A DNA stretch of 64,000 bases from Antedon mediterranea. Its lineage: Eukaryota; Echinodermata; Crinoidea; Comatulida; Antedonidae. The stretch is from positions 5,585,001 to 5,649,000 of the forward strand of contig NC_092677.1 of the NCBI RefSeq assembly GCF_964355755.1. Direction: 5' to 3'. This document shows, piece by piece, positions 46,131 through 57,019 of this stretch; position 1 is the first letter of the stretch; every line of letters begins with the position of its first letter. A program made the translations under genes and the position numbers. The notes beneath the pieces are model-generated. The model made no database searches and was not told the origin of the DNA. It worked only from the letters and a program-made list of their open reading frames with translations.

Positions 46131-46424
46131 TGCATTTTATATTGCGTTATAATCATCTTAAATAAAATATTAGATCTATACTGTAGAACATGGACATTTT
46201 TGGAAAGTGGACAAATATCGACTCTTTAAATTGATGTATTCAGTGCAGATCACATTTTCTAATTCTGCGCATGCTATTTTGCAAATAACATGCGCAGCCC
46301 ACATTACGTAATTCTGCGCATGTCATTCTGTCAAAAAAATGTATATGTTTTTTATGTTTTAAGAGAAAAATTTTTAAAGCAAGATATTTCTGACTAATAT
46401 TCTTTTTACTAACTATACATTTTC

Positions 46425-49400
46425 TTACAGCATAGTTTTCACTCCATAATTGCTTTTGACGGTCAGCGTGGCAGATCCTTTGAATAGTTTCATCTGAAAC
46501 GCCCTCATAACTTTACACACGTACTTGCCATCATCTGCCTTGCTGACGTCATTAATGAACAGAGTACATCTTCCATTATCTTCCAACTCCGTGTAATACT
46601 TGCTGCCTGGTTTAGTGACGTCAGTTGTCGAGGCTATGACGGTGCCGTTAAATTTACCATGCTGGTTGTTTCGGTACCACATAACTCCGGTAATTTCCTC
46701 ACCCGGTGGTAGGATTCTGCACTCAATATAGGTACTTCTGTCCCCAACCATTGCCGTCTGATTATATACATGAACTGTTAGGTTACCTGAAAAATAGAAC
46801 CTTTATTCAGTAAGGTAGACACAATTGTATGCAGTTCTGTTGTAATTAATTGTCAGTAGTCAGTCCTATGACAAACAGTATGTAAAATATGCATTTGTCG
46901 TCAAGCTCTGGAGAATCAATTTTTCAATCTTTTTTTGCGACTATGAGACTGTATTTTGTATGTACACATACCTTCTATTAAACAAGAGACAGAGGAAAGG
47001 GACTAATAATACTGTGTGTCTACATGAAAAAAATAGTCTAAGTTTAACTGAATATGTTTAATTCACGTGTAGACTAGGCCTACACGTGACAAACATAGTC
47101 CTTAATAATATGTGTCTCCTAAATGTAAACATATTAATTTGTATTTACAGTTAACAGTAAGAGTCCCCATTCCACTTGCTGCTGCACCGCTGTCGTACTC
47201 TTCCTCCTCACTGTTTACAAAACAAGCATACTTCCCGCCGTCATCAACTTTAACATCCCGGATGATAAGTAAGCCCCTCCCTTTCTCTTCGTCTATAATT
47301 GCCTCGTACTTGGGGGTCCTTTGAACGTAGTCATCGTTGCTAGATGCAATAGCCTCTGTATAATTGTCGAATTTTCGAAACCAAGTGGTGGTCCTGATAG
47401 CGCTTGTTTTGGGGAATATTTCACAGACGATTGAACTACTTTCAGATGCTTCTTCTACCTGCACATTGCGAACATGTGCCACAAGTTTCGCTGAAACAGA
47501 ATTCATACATTTAATATTTTAATTTGTACTAACAATTAAGTTTTTGAGAAAACATTGGTTTAGAAAACATTGGTTTAGAAAACGTACAGCCCAAATCTTC
47601 AACGAAAATAAAAAGAAGATTGGACAATCTTCTCATTCACTCCATCACAAAAACCCTGAAAAATAGTAGCTTTTTTTTAACAGACTCGGCGCATTAGATC
47701 GGATTGATCTTCGTAACACATACATTATTTTAAGATTCCCGAACAATTAAACTGCGTCTAAAGACTGAACTAAAAGATTATGATAAAAAGGATCGTAAAG
47801 AGTACAACCACAAGCCACCACCAGGTGACTACTGCCCTGTAGCAACTTCTACTTACGTTCGACAGAGAGCATAAAGCTTTTTACATGAGTTTCGTCATTT
47901 TTCATCAGAACTGTCAGTTTGTAGAGACCAGCATCATACGGGATCAAGTCATCAATTGTCAATTTGAAAGAACCCGGCTCTCCAAATTCCACAGCATATC
48001 GATTTAAATCTGGACAAAATAAAATCGGTTTAGAAAGTGTTTGTGTACTACACTTTACTTTACGCATTAGGCATTTCTTTAGAAACGTTTCAAATGCATC
48101 ATTCCTCCACTTCCGTTTATTTTTTCCATCAGTACAATATGCAATGTGTAAAGCTCTGTCTACACTATCAAAGTTTATGTGAAAAAACATGTAATAATAA
48201 TGATGATAACATAATGCTGTCATATCACTACCATATTTGGGCATATCACTACCATATTTGGCCACTTTACACTTTTTTTGTCAAATAAGTTTGATAGTGT
48301 AGACAGAGCTTTAAGAAACATCCATTTTACTGAATGATGGAAAACAACAACACTGATGAACAAATTCCTTTTTATTGTACTAAACAATCATTATCTAATT
48401 TTATTTCAAATATTTTTAAACATAAGTGGATTATCATACCTTTATTATCAGATTTCTTCAATGTACCTGACTGATAAAAATATGAAAATTAATTTTAAAC
48501 GTGATTTACTGTGCAAATCTTAGACAAACCTATTGTAGAGCCTGTTTCCTACTTCCCGAATTTATTTGCTCAAATCAATGACCAACATGTATTATAATTT
48601 CACCCACTTTTAGTGAAGCGAAACCAACTAGGAATGCTCGATTAGTGCGAATACATTCGCTTAGTGGAAAAAAGGTTTTAAGTTGAATCTTTATGAAGCA
48701 ATTTAGCAATATCATTATTTCATTTTCTTTTTATTGAGTAAAATGTGTTAATAGCTAAGGAAATAATGCACTACATAAAAATTACTGCAAGACACTTTTT
48801 GACAGAAAGTAAAGAACACAAAATGCATTATGTAGTTTTATCAGGGAAGAAATGAACTTACACAATTTTACTATGTTTTTTTTTAAAAGATATTTTAAAC
48901 ATTATGTAATATAATAAGAAAGTGTATATCGTGATGTAATATAAACAAATATGCTAAGGCGGAAAATACATAACAAAATATTGAAACTGTAATCAATGAT
49001 ATAGAAACTGAAATTTCATTATAATATTTAGATTAAATTATGTTTCGATAACACAGTATTAAAATCATAAAGATAATAGACGTCGATTATAATTACACTT
49101 ACTGTTTCGTATGGAATGTAATCATAGCCCTGCTGTTTATGTGCACTGGTGCTTTGATTATTGTCCTAAAACAATTGTACAGAAATATAAAAGTATGAAA
49201 AACAAGTGGTAAAACAAGGCAATATACCGACGACCGATCAACCGACCGACCGACATAGTGAGCTCTGCACACGACTAAAAAACTAAAAAGGTCCCGGGTA
49301 ATGCTTGGTTCCCACTATAGACGCAACACAATGCAACGTAAGTGATTTGACCAATCACAAGCAAAGGATTTCGTTGCCTCTACATCCCGCATTGCGTTTC

Positions 49401-50722
49401 TAGTGGGAACCGAACTTAAGGGATCATCTGGAGGATTGCTTTCCCTTACTCATGACAGCCTTGTCCATGGCGGGTCTAACCCTGTGTAAATGTGGCGTGA
49501 ACATTGACGGTACATGTACATAAACTTAGTGAAATAAAAATATATAACATAATAATAATAATCAAAAGGCTTGTGACGAAATGTAAGTAATTTGACCAAT
49601 CCGAAAGCGATGGATTATTCAAACTGTTGATTGAACGTCCTTGCTGTGCGTCTCTAGTGGGAACCAAGCTTAACTATGCATATAAATTAAATCTCATTTG
49701 AGGCTTAGGAAGTGGAGTAAAAACAGCCCTTTGCGCCAAAGTATGTTTTGTATTGCACCCTAACACTTGGTCAGGATTGAACCCTTGTTCTTAGGATTAG
49801 AAGGCAAGCAAAAACTCCAGTACTAATTTTTAATGCACAAAAAACAAAACTGTATATTTCCTGCAAAGTTTTAACATAAACAAATGAACAATATTTAAAA
49901 TATTGGATTATCCTTATTATTTGTTAAATCTATACTTTCAATTTGAACATTTTATTGATATAAAACCAGGCGATACATACCTTGATTTCGTCATAATTAT
50001 TATCCAGAATGAAGTAAGGTCTGACTAAATCATTGCTTGATCCATCCATTGGTCCAGAGTAAACGTTTCCTGACCCAATGGCTTTCATACGAGTTCTGAA
50101 ATAAAAAAAAAAGTTTTTTAAAAGTGTTCATGCTAACATTGTGCATTACTTTGTGAAAATCTCAAAGACAACATGTCTTACCGTTTAGCTTCTTTATTTG
50201 TTGTGATAAGGCCTACATTAAAAAAGAATGTATGAAAGTGATTTATTTATAATTGTATATACTAAAACTGGATGTTGAATAGACATATTTAAAAAAGGAA
50301 ATACATATTAATCGTTTAAAAAAATTAATAATGCGATTATTCAAAACTAGAATTATTTTCGAATATCCAGAGTCCAGCTATTTCTATGTGGAACGTCAAA
50401 CATGTACTCAATATTATCTTAGTTGTGTTAGGGTTAAGAATGTGTACGATTTCCAGAAATTGTTGATGTTGTCATCGATTATGATTGGTCAATTCTTTTG
50501 ATTTTGCACTAACTTATAAGACTCAAACTATACCTGTATTAAATGTGACAATGTGATCCGTTTTGTCCTCTTCTTTGTTGATTTTGAACCACGAGATACT
50601 GGCAATCTTGGCATTCATAGGTTCATAGGTCAACACAATGTTTGCTGAAGCACCTTCGTTGAATTCGAAGTCATCGTCAACAAATAGTTTGAACGGCAAT
50701 ATTTGTTTCTTAAATGCTGCAC
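46425..50722 (-). CDS. soluble multi-Ig exons (three Ig domains), alternative 3' part of the CD2/SLAM-like locus or an overlapping gene
   Basis: Exons in transcript order: 50722-50534, 48009-47857, 47490-47149, 46786-46425. The first two form one V-like Ig that has the SISWFK tryptophan but neither canonical cysteine. The third is an Ig with IVCEIF and GKYACF, the fourth an Ig with YIECRI and GKYVCKV. The frame ends at TAA 46427-46425. All junctions are phase 1. The first exon begins after an acceptor, not a start codon, and no signal-peptide exon was found close by. It joins in frame to the upstream Ig exon (51971-51657), giving a 574-aa secreted protein with five Ig domains in the order V-C2-V-C2-C2, recalling the tandem layout of vertebrate Ly9. 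Alternatively a separate first exon was missed. A weak donor (GTAAGA) overlaps the stop codon, so a further exon is not excluded. Confidence 0.7.
48151..48312. mobile_element. MITE with about 23-bp inverted repeats
   Basis: Left AAGCTCTGTCTACACTATCA and right TGATAGTGTAGACAGAGCTT are perfect complements. The interior repeats CATATCACTACCATATTTGG twice. TAA-like duplications flank it. It lies between the last tail exon and the next Ig exon of the CD2/SLAM-like locus. Confidence 0.85.
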
Positions 50723-52903
50723 CTACAGGTATAAACAATAATAATACACAGTAAGTAATAATTAATAATGTCACTAATCAAACAACGTTAAGCTACATTC
50801 ACACGGTTCCATGTTGTTAGATAATGGAAAATAAATCATGTAAGGAGATAATTGAAGAGCCATTTTCCATTCCGTGTAAATGTAGCTTATAATACCACAC
50901 AACTAATCAACGAAATGTGATAAACAACATGTTTATTATTTATTGGAGGCCTATACATATTTCCTTTTTTAAAATTTCATTTAGGCCTACTTTTGTTCTA
51001 AAATTGGAAATTGTTTCATTAGATTATATTGGTCCTTTTAACTTTTGCTATTGGTCTTAGTTTCTTCTTACCTTTGAACATGAAACCCAAAGACATTCCA
51101 ATGATTATAACTACAACGAACACAGATATCCAAATCAAGATAAAGGTCTTCTTCCTATCCTTTTTATCAGAATCTATTAAAAAATAAAAATATATGTATA
51201 ATTTTGTACTATTTAATCATGGTGTTTTTGATGAGATATTTTAGTAATTTTATTTATACCAATGTATATACTGTGTATACTAAACTATACTGTAAAAGTT
51301 TGAAAATTAGCTAATATGCATATTTTACTTTTTTTATTTACTATAATTACAGGTGTAAGTAAATTCCAGAAAATAATGAAAAAGGTGAGGGTAATATAGA
51401 AAGATAATGGATATAATGTATAATATATTTGTGATATATGACGAACGAATAAAAGTTGTAGTTTACACCACAAAAGAGAGAGAATAAAAAAAAGTTTATT
51501 TGTAATGCAGTAACGAATATTGAAAAGAAGAAAAACCCAGAATGAATAGAAAGGAGAAACATATAAAGTGACAGTGCTGACAATTAATCATAGGGCTAAT
51601 AGGCCTAATATAAAAAAAAATAAAATAAGATACTATAATTCTCCGTTTATACTTACTAGATGAGTCCAGTCCTTCTATATTGCTCGTCTGGTTCATAATA
51701 CCTATACCTGTTTCAACACTAATACGACAGGAATAGTTTCCAACATCATCAGTTTCAGATAAAGTATGAATAATGAGCTTAATCCTAGGTTTTTCTTCAT
51801 GTTTCACAGTGTATTTGGACAAAGTGGTATCTAGTATATTTTCATTACGATACCATGTTACGTTTGGTTTCGTTTTGGGATTTATTTCAGACCACTGGCA
51901 GTAAAATATGTTGACATTTACATCGTTTCCAATTTTCTCGGTGGATGCAGTGAGAGTTGGCGTATCCATATCTTTAACAAAAATATCGACAAAATGACAT
52001 AGTAATAATTATTGTTTTTAAAGGAAGAAATCATTATTAATTAATACCTGCTAAATAGCCATTTAGCTGAGTCTATGTTTGGTATGAAATAGAACGGCAG
52101 TTGCAAGAAATAAACGTATAAACTTGATTAGTAGCCAGAGCTTTATGTTTATAATATAATATATATATAATGCACTGTATTATTATACGGAAATATAAAA
52201 TAACTCACAATATACATCCAGGTGATATGTCGTAATGACATCATTTTCCCCGCCACTTTCAACAACTTGAACAGTGTAATGTCCTGTATCCTCTCTGCTT
52301 ACATTTTTTATCCTCAAATCTCCATAGGGATCAACGATCGAAAATTTTGGAGATTTAGTTGTATTACCAGAATTAATGATAATTTGTTTAATATTTATTT
52401 TTTCATCTTTGAACCAACTTATCGATTGTATTTTGTCATTTCGAATACCACCTCCAGCAGGAATTGTGATTATTTCACCTTCAATTATTGACAGTTCTGA
52501 CTGTGTGGCTAGAAAAAAACAACAAAAAAACACAATACAATTTTACCATCTCATTTAGTCGTGTTCGTACTGTAACCTAAACGTAAAGCTAAGTAATACC
52601 ATACTTGTAGGCAGGTGTTTTATATGTACACAGATAATGATTATTAACAGAACAATAAGAGAAAACCCTTTTACTTATACTTGGTATAGTTGGGCTCTTT
52701 ATGCTTGTGATGTCTGATGTCTCAATTTTTAAGAGATTTTTAAGTATTTAATTAGTCCTATGACACTTGCAAGTGTTGCAGTATTGGAATAAGCAAGTCT
52801 ATCATCGGAACAATAACCACTGATGTTTATTAAACTTACCGATGGCATTTTCAATAAAAAACAGTAGGACGTATACGGACAGGAACACAAATTGTGCCAT
52901 CAT
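48372..52903 (-). CDS. CD2/SLAM-like Ig receptor, membrane form with tyrosine-rich tail
   Basis: Exons: 52903-52840, 52508-52209, 51971-51657, 51173-51072, 50212-50182, 50095-49981, 49165-49103, 48470-48372; 1089 nt, 362 aa. Signal peptide 1-21 (ATGATG start). Ig1 (22-121) has SISWFK and EDTGHYTVQV but no canonical Ig cysteines. Ig2 (122-226) has FYCQW, VTWYR and GNYSCRI. Membrane helix about 237-257 after a KKDRKK stretch. The tail holds Y298FIL, Y305DEI, Y323DYI and Y328ET, possible SH2-docking sites. A disulfide-free V-like domain, then a C2-like domain, a helix and a tyrosine tail is the CD2/SLAM plan; orthology is not shown. The last exon is the least certain: it reads to TAA at 48374-48372 with AATAAA nearby, or splices at GTATGA (48439). 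A 5' UTR intron probably ends just before the ATG. Confidence 0.8.
49228..49280 (-). repeat. fragment of the GTCGG-microsatellite repeat
   Basis: CCGACCGACCGACATAGTGA followed by CTGCACACGACTAA is the complement of one end of the elements at 7265-8065 and 8123-8915. Confidence 0.6.
49303..49420. mobile_element. Harbinger-like MITE
   Basis: GCTTGGTTCCCACTATAGACG at the left and TTTCTAGTGGGAACCGAACTT at the right are inverted repeats, with GACCAATCACAAGCAAAGGA inside. About 118 bp. Same family as 18104-18287. Confidence 0.7.
49560..49673. mobile_element. 5'-degenerate Harbinger-like MITE
   Basis: The interior TTTGACCAATCCGAAAGCGATGG and the right end TCTCTAGTGGGAACCAAGCTT match the family; the left end is decayed. 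Confidence 0.6.
50789..50890. mobile_element. short MITE next to an Ig exon
   Basis: TTAAGCTACATTCACACGG at the left pairs with CCGTGTAAATGTAGCTTATAA at the right, and TTCCAT..AATGGAAAA pairs inside. About 100 bp, located 70 bp upstream (in transcript sense) of the exon at 50722. Confidence 0.7.
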
Positions 52904-54261
52904 CTAAAGAAAAGAAATATTAGTTTTACCAAGTTTATGACATTGACTGAATAATGTAATGTAATAGTAATACTTACAAATCCGATTTGACAGTGGTTAT
53001 AGGCCTACTTTTGTTATGTGGCATTTTAAACGTTTTTTTTTTTCGATTTAACTTCTCAATAATGGTACTTGAACGGGAAACATTGCAAAACCGGGAAGTT
53101 TGAAAATGTTAGTGGCCTTTCAACTAATATACCATCCTACTGTATACTGTAGACATACTCATATTATGATCCGTATGAATGAGACGTGCGTCAGCATCAA
53201 CATGGTAACTTGTACCACAAGAATTAACCAAATATTGGTATATTCTCGAGGGCATGAAACTGTAATTAAACTAGATTATTATTGAAACAGTAAAGTAATT
53301 TACACAAAAACGGTCATATAAGAAATAAATAATACTCACTACACCAAAATGCTTCTTGTATCAATGTAGAAAACACAATAACACGATAGTGAAAATAATC
53401 ATCGCCTACATTAAATCTTTATAACATAGTTTTATTTTCAGTTTCCATAATTGATTTTGCACGAATTAAATTAAAGCGTATTATCAAAAGTAATTTAATA
53501 TTTAATTTTCTTCCGGGTAGAAAAAATACCTGTTTTAACTAATATATTTTAGAACTACCATAAGTGTCAGAATTGTTTTAAACATGAATATTGGTGAAAC
53601 TACATCATGTACACAAATAAATGTATATACTCTTTTATTAAAACAAAATAAAACATTTATATTTTTTTTAAATATGCCTTTATTATCACATTGTCTACTT
53701 CGGTTTAGATAATTGCTGTTGTATTATTATTGTATTAACTTTATACAATTTAACATTTAAAAAGTTCATTACAGTAGTTTTACAACGACTGAATAATATA
53801 TTATTCTTAATGTCGTATGCTACTTATTTTCTATATTCTACGCGATACATTGTATTACGACTTCATTTTATCCTATACTATTTAAATACAACAATGACAA
53901 TAACACCAATTAGTGGCTGATAATAAATATTATAATTAGTATGCCTAAAACTAGAAATCACAGTTTATAAAAATTAGTGTATAAAGAAATTTTAAACTTG
54001 ACTGAAATGAAAAGTTGCGACGATAAGACAATTTTTAAATTGTTGTATTGCCATTGTGGTCGTGCGATGTAACGGCACATTATTATTCAAACTTGGTGTC
54101 TGTTAACACATAGGCCATTATATCTTTTTCGGCGTACTTAATAGAGTACACACTTCTAGAAATAGGTCTATTGTTTAAAAAAAAAAAATTCATTTTAAAC
54201 TAATTTTGTTCGGTTTTTATATGGTGTTAACATTTTACTTTTTCATCATTAAAATCCTAAT
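52904..54261. other. region upstream of the CD2/SLAM-like gene
   Basis: Probably holds its promoter and a non-coding first exon. A minus-strand donor GTGAGT at about 53340 could pair with the TTTAG acceptor just before the ATG. The rest (to 54261) is AT-rich with no recognised feature and includes the 3' side of the sialidase-like pseudogene. Confidence 0.35.
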
Positions 54262-56305
54262 CTATTTAACCTTTTGACTACTACTATCATCAAGTAAAGC
54301 TATGCTCTCTGCATTACACATTTCTCTTTTTAGCTTAAATTCTTTCTTAGAAATCGGCTGCATTCCAATAGTATACTCCTTTGTTTCTGAACCATAACTG
54401 TAAACACACACTATTCCTTTTGCTTCTTCTTTCCCTTCTTTTATACTGTAGTAAGCTAGGTCAGATTCTTCTACATTCACTGCACCTAGTGTGTTAAACT
54501 GACACCAGGTTTTACAACCATCTTTATTCAAATAAAGTGTAAGCTCCTTATTTGTCTCATTTCCATGACTTGCCATTACTATTTGGTAGAACTCATCTGT
54601 TATTCTGTCTTTGTTGGTAAGCGTACAATACCACCCTTGATAATAATAAGAAAATATCATTATATAACTAGAATTGAGTTCGTCACTTTGACCAATTATA
54701 GATGATCATTTTATAATTTTACTTACATTAAGTTTAAAAAAACGATGCATGTACAGTACGTTAAAATACGACCACAAAATGTTGATGTATGCCATACTAT
54801 GAGATGACCTGATGCAAGTTTGTGTATAGTGAATTTAATTGATATTTGATGATGAATTATGGAGATATAATTGATAGTGTAATTTCACAAAATGGAGCAT
54901 AAATGACGTCATGGATGAGTGATCACGCTGAAAATACAGTATTTGAAAGATATTGTGAAATTTTGGTGATTATTGACATTTAAATCTTTGATTTAATTGT
55001 TACACAAAATACAGAGAAATAAAGAATAAAGATTTTATACATTAACAATAGGTGATCATTTTATTCTAACTGATCACCTAATAATTATGAAAATGCAAAA
55101 ACAAATCATTTCAAATGTCACAGGAAAGGAGTACCTGGCATTCTGGATTAGCTTCCAACATTGTTTTATTCCCAAAATCATGTATGAAATGCTTCATCAC
55201 TGTATACATGAAAACGTTGCTTAGAGTCCTCCAATGAACAGCTGATGTTAACTTTGTGCATACTCAACAGCCTGATAAAAAATCATATTATAGGCCAAAG
55301 TGGAATTTAAAGCTAACTAACATATGTGCTTACTGTGGGTTAAAAAAGTTGCTATATTAATACAAATCTAATCTTAAATAATCTATTATTTTCAAGATAG
55401 GCTTCTTAATCATACTTGTGTGTGTCCTCCTAAAGTATCATCAGGTGGTTGAACAGTGGTTACAATATTCCAGGTGTCATCATCATTAGTACTTGTTATC
55501 AGAAATACTTTTTCTGCGAAGCAATTTACATTAATTTATAATCATTTTAAATCAACTATTCATTAAACAGTATGTTGATTTATTGTTTGAAGGTTTGCAT
55601 GGCGAAATCAAATGTTGATATAAAGTTTGCGGTACACCACATGTATTAGTTCTGAAAAGAACTGTTGAGTTTCTCGACGTTTCGATCAATATACTTCGAT
55701 CGTCCTCGAGGAGGACGTGGTGAACCGCAAACTTTATATCAACAGTATGTTGATTATTTCTACTATTCAATGAATTATTAACCCAAACTTAGTATCTTAA
55801 TATTTTGATTATTCCAAAAAAACCAACAAAGAAAAACATTTTATGAATGTTTATGAAATAACTTACTTTCTATACTCTCAACATTTGTCCAACTCCAAAC
55901 TCCTGCAACAATCAAAAGCCTTGAATTTAAGCATGTACCATCACCAAGATCTAAAATAACATTTGATTGTTAGTATTGATTACCCTTTACAATAAATGTT
56001 TCATTATAAGAAAACGGAAATACTTAAATAAGAAGAAGACATATTTAAAAATTATTTTAAAGCAATTTAAATAAAAGACAAAAAATGTGTTATATTTAAT
56101 TAAATTACATTGTAAAAAAGTAATAACATAGACTTACTCCGACTAACTCCTGGAAAGCCTTTCAAATCAAATTGTACATCTTCTGGTTCTGTCCAGTTGG
56201 CACCATTATCACAGGTTTTCATCATTATTATATTCCTCTCTTTTGTGATATTATTTTGTGTAAAACACATTCAAATCAATTTTCCCTTTTTCTAATTTGT
56301 CATAA
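54262..56305 (-). pseudogene. partial, inactivated copy of the sialidase-like propeller
   Basis: Five exon-like blocks (56305-56138, 55950-55867, 55513-55416, 55271-55135, 54635-54262) match exons 5-9 of the intact gene at 58720-57020 in order, spacing and intron sequence. Damage: the first block has an early in-frame TAG and another stop; the fourth has a small deletion and an in-frame TGA; the fifth has an insertion of about eight bases after ACAAAGACAG that shifts frame. Ig exons and the FRRP exon have no counterpart here. Some blocks (55950-55867, 55513-55416) remain open, and the last block is open only from inside. It is best read as a decayed tandem duplicate. Confidence 0.85.
55581..55742. 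mobile_element. insertion with 13-bp target duplication and hammerhead-like core
   Basis: CAGTATGTTGATT occurs at 55568-55580 and again at 55743-55755. The intron of the intact paralogue (about 58134-58160) lacks the insert, so it acts as an empty site. The insert holds long inverted arms (GTTGATATAAAGTTTGCGGT at 55614 and its complement ending at 55743) and the GTTTCTCGACGTTTCGATCA motif shared with 3420-3512. Confidence 0.8.
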
Positions 56306-56544
56306 CTGTTTTTAGAACATTATTCTTTTTTGTTAATATGTCACTTTTTGAAAAGATACATTGTATATTAAAAAAATACCAAGAAAATCTAACTAAAAAA
56401 ATATCATAGAATATATTTCCTAAATACTGCTAATATCTAATATAGCTAAGCATTATTTATACTATTTATAATTTGTACATTCTATGCAACACATTCTATT
56501 ACAACGTATATCCAATATTTTTATATATATCCAAAGGAAAATTA

Positions 56545-56690
56545 CTGAAAAAAAATCAGTGGCTGGATCTCAATGGAGATATAAAAAAAATCGACAAGCT
56601 AAATCAAAACGACAAAATTAAATAGCCAACAAACCTAGCAGTGCTTTTGGGCAACACTAGCCCTTCATCAGTGCAAGTATATTTTTATAC
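56545..56690 (-). repeat. hammerhead-type repeat, degenerate copy
   Basis: Complement of the 61.49-61.69 kb element: AGTGGCTGGATCTCAATGGA, AGCTAAATCAAAACGA, then the reversed core CAACACTAGCCCTTCATCAG. On its own sense strand the core reads CTGATGA, GGGC..GCCC, then AAAAGCAC, so the conserved GAAA is mutated. Confidence 0.7.
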
Positions 56691-57019
56691 ATGTACGCCT
56701 AATCGTAACATTATTATTATTAGTCTCTATTTTAGCATACGCTATCCTGTAAAAATAAACTTGTAGAAATTATTAATAATGATCGTAAGTTAAAATTTAG
56801 TTAATATCGTTTTAGTTTTATGCATATGGTGTTCTAATCTAATTAGAAATTTACATAAATCCTAATTGCATAATATCTCTATTGGAATTGAACGGTGTAG
56901 TTTTCATTCAATTCTGCCATTTGTACACAAGACATTCAATCAGTAAAAACATGTCTTTAAATGTGTGTAACACCACACATACTTTCCAGGGAACAAATTA
57001 TTAAACACTTTGGCTACAG

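Larger units (their letters stand above)
39633..46424. other. intergenic region between convergent genes, filled with inverted-repeat elements
   Basis: Contains the BACE 3' UTR, a truncated hammerhead-type repeat (40225-40345), T-rich sequence near 40360-40390, a reversed fragment of a foldback family (about 41080-41270), a 2.6 kb terminal-inverted-repeat element (41471-44068) and an array of foldback units (about 44840-46130). No protein gene was recognised. Open frames at 45442-45984 minus are repeat sequence. Confidence 0.6.

Noticed and set aside
49740-49810. GGTTCAATCC on the minus strand, resembling a tRNA B box
   Set aside because: Flanking bases do not pair as a T stem and no acceptor stem can be formed; at most a tRNA-derived SINE remnant.
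50523-50774. Apparent signal peptide (VTLLIITYCVLLLF) directly before the third Ig
   Set aside because: The frame opens at GTG, not ATG, and the hydrophobic stretch is intron sequence ending in a good acceptor (CCTGTAG).
53100-53285. Small plus-strand frame upstream of the CD2/SLAM-like gene
   Set aside because: No domain, no good start context, and it overlaps the probable promoter/5' UTR of the minus-strand gene.
54262-54660. 132-residue open frame as an independent gene
   Set aside because: It is the last block of the propeller pseudogene; its upstream part is out of frame owing to a small insertion relative to the intact exon.
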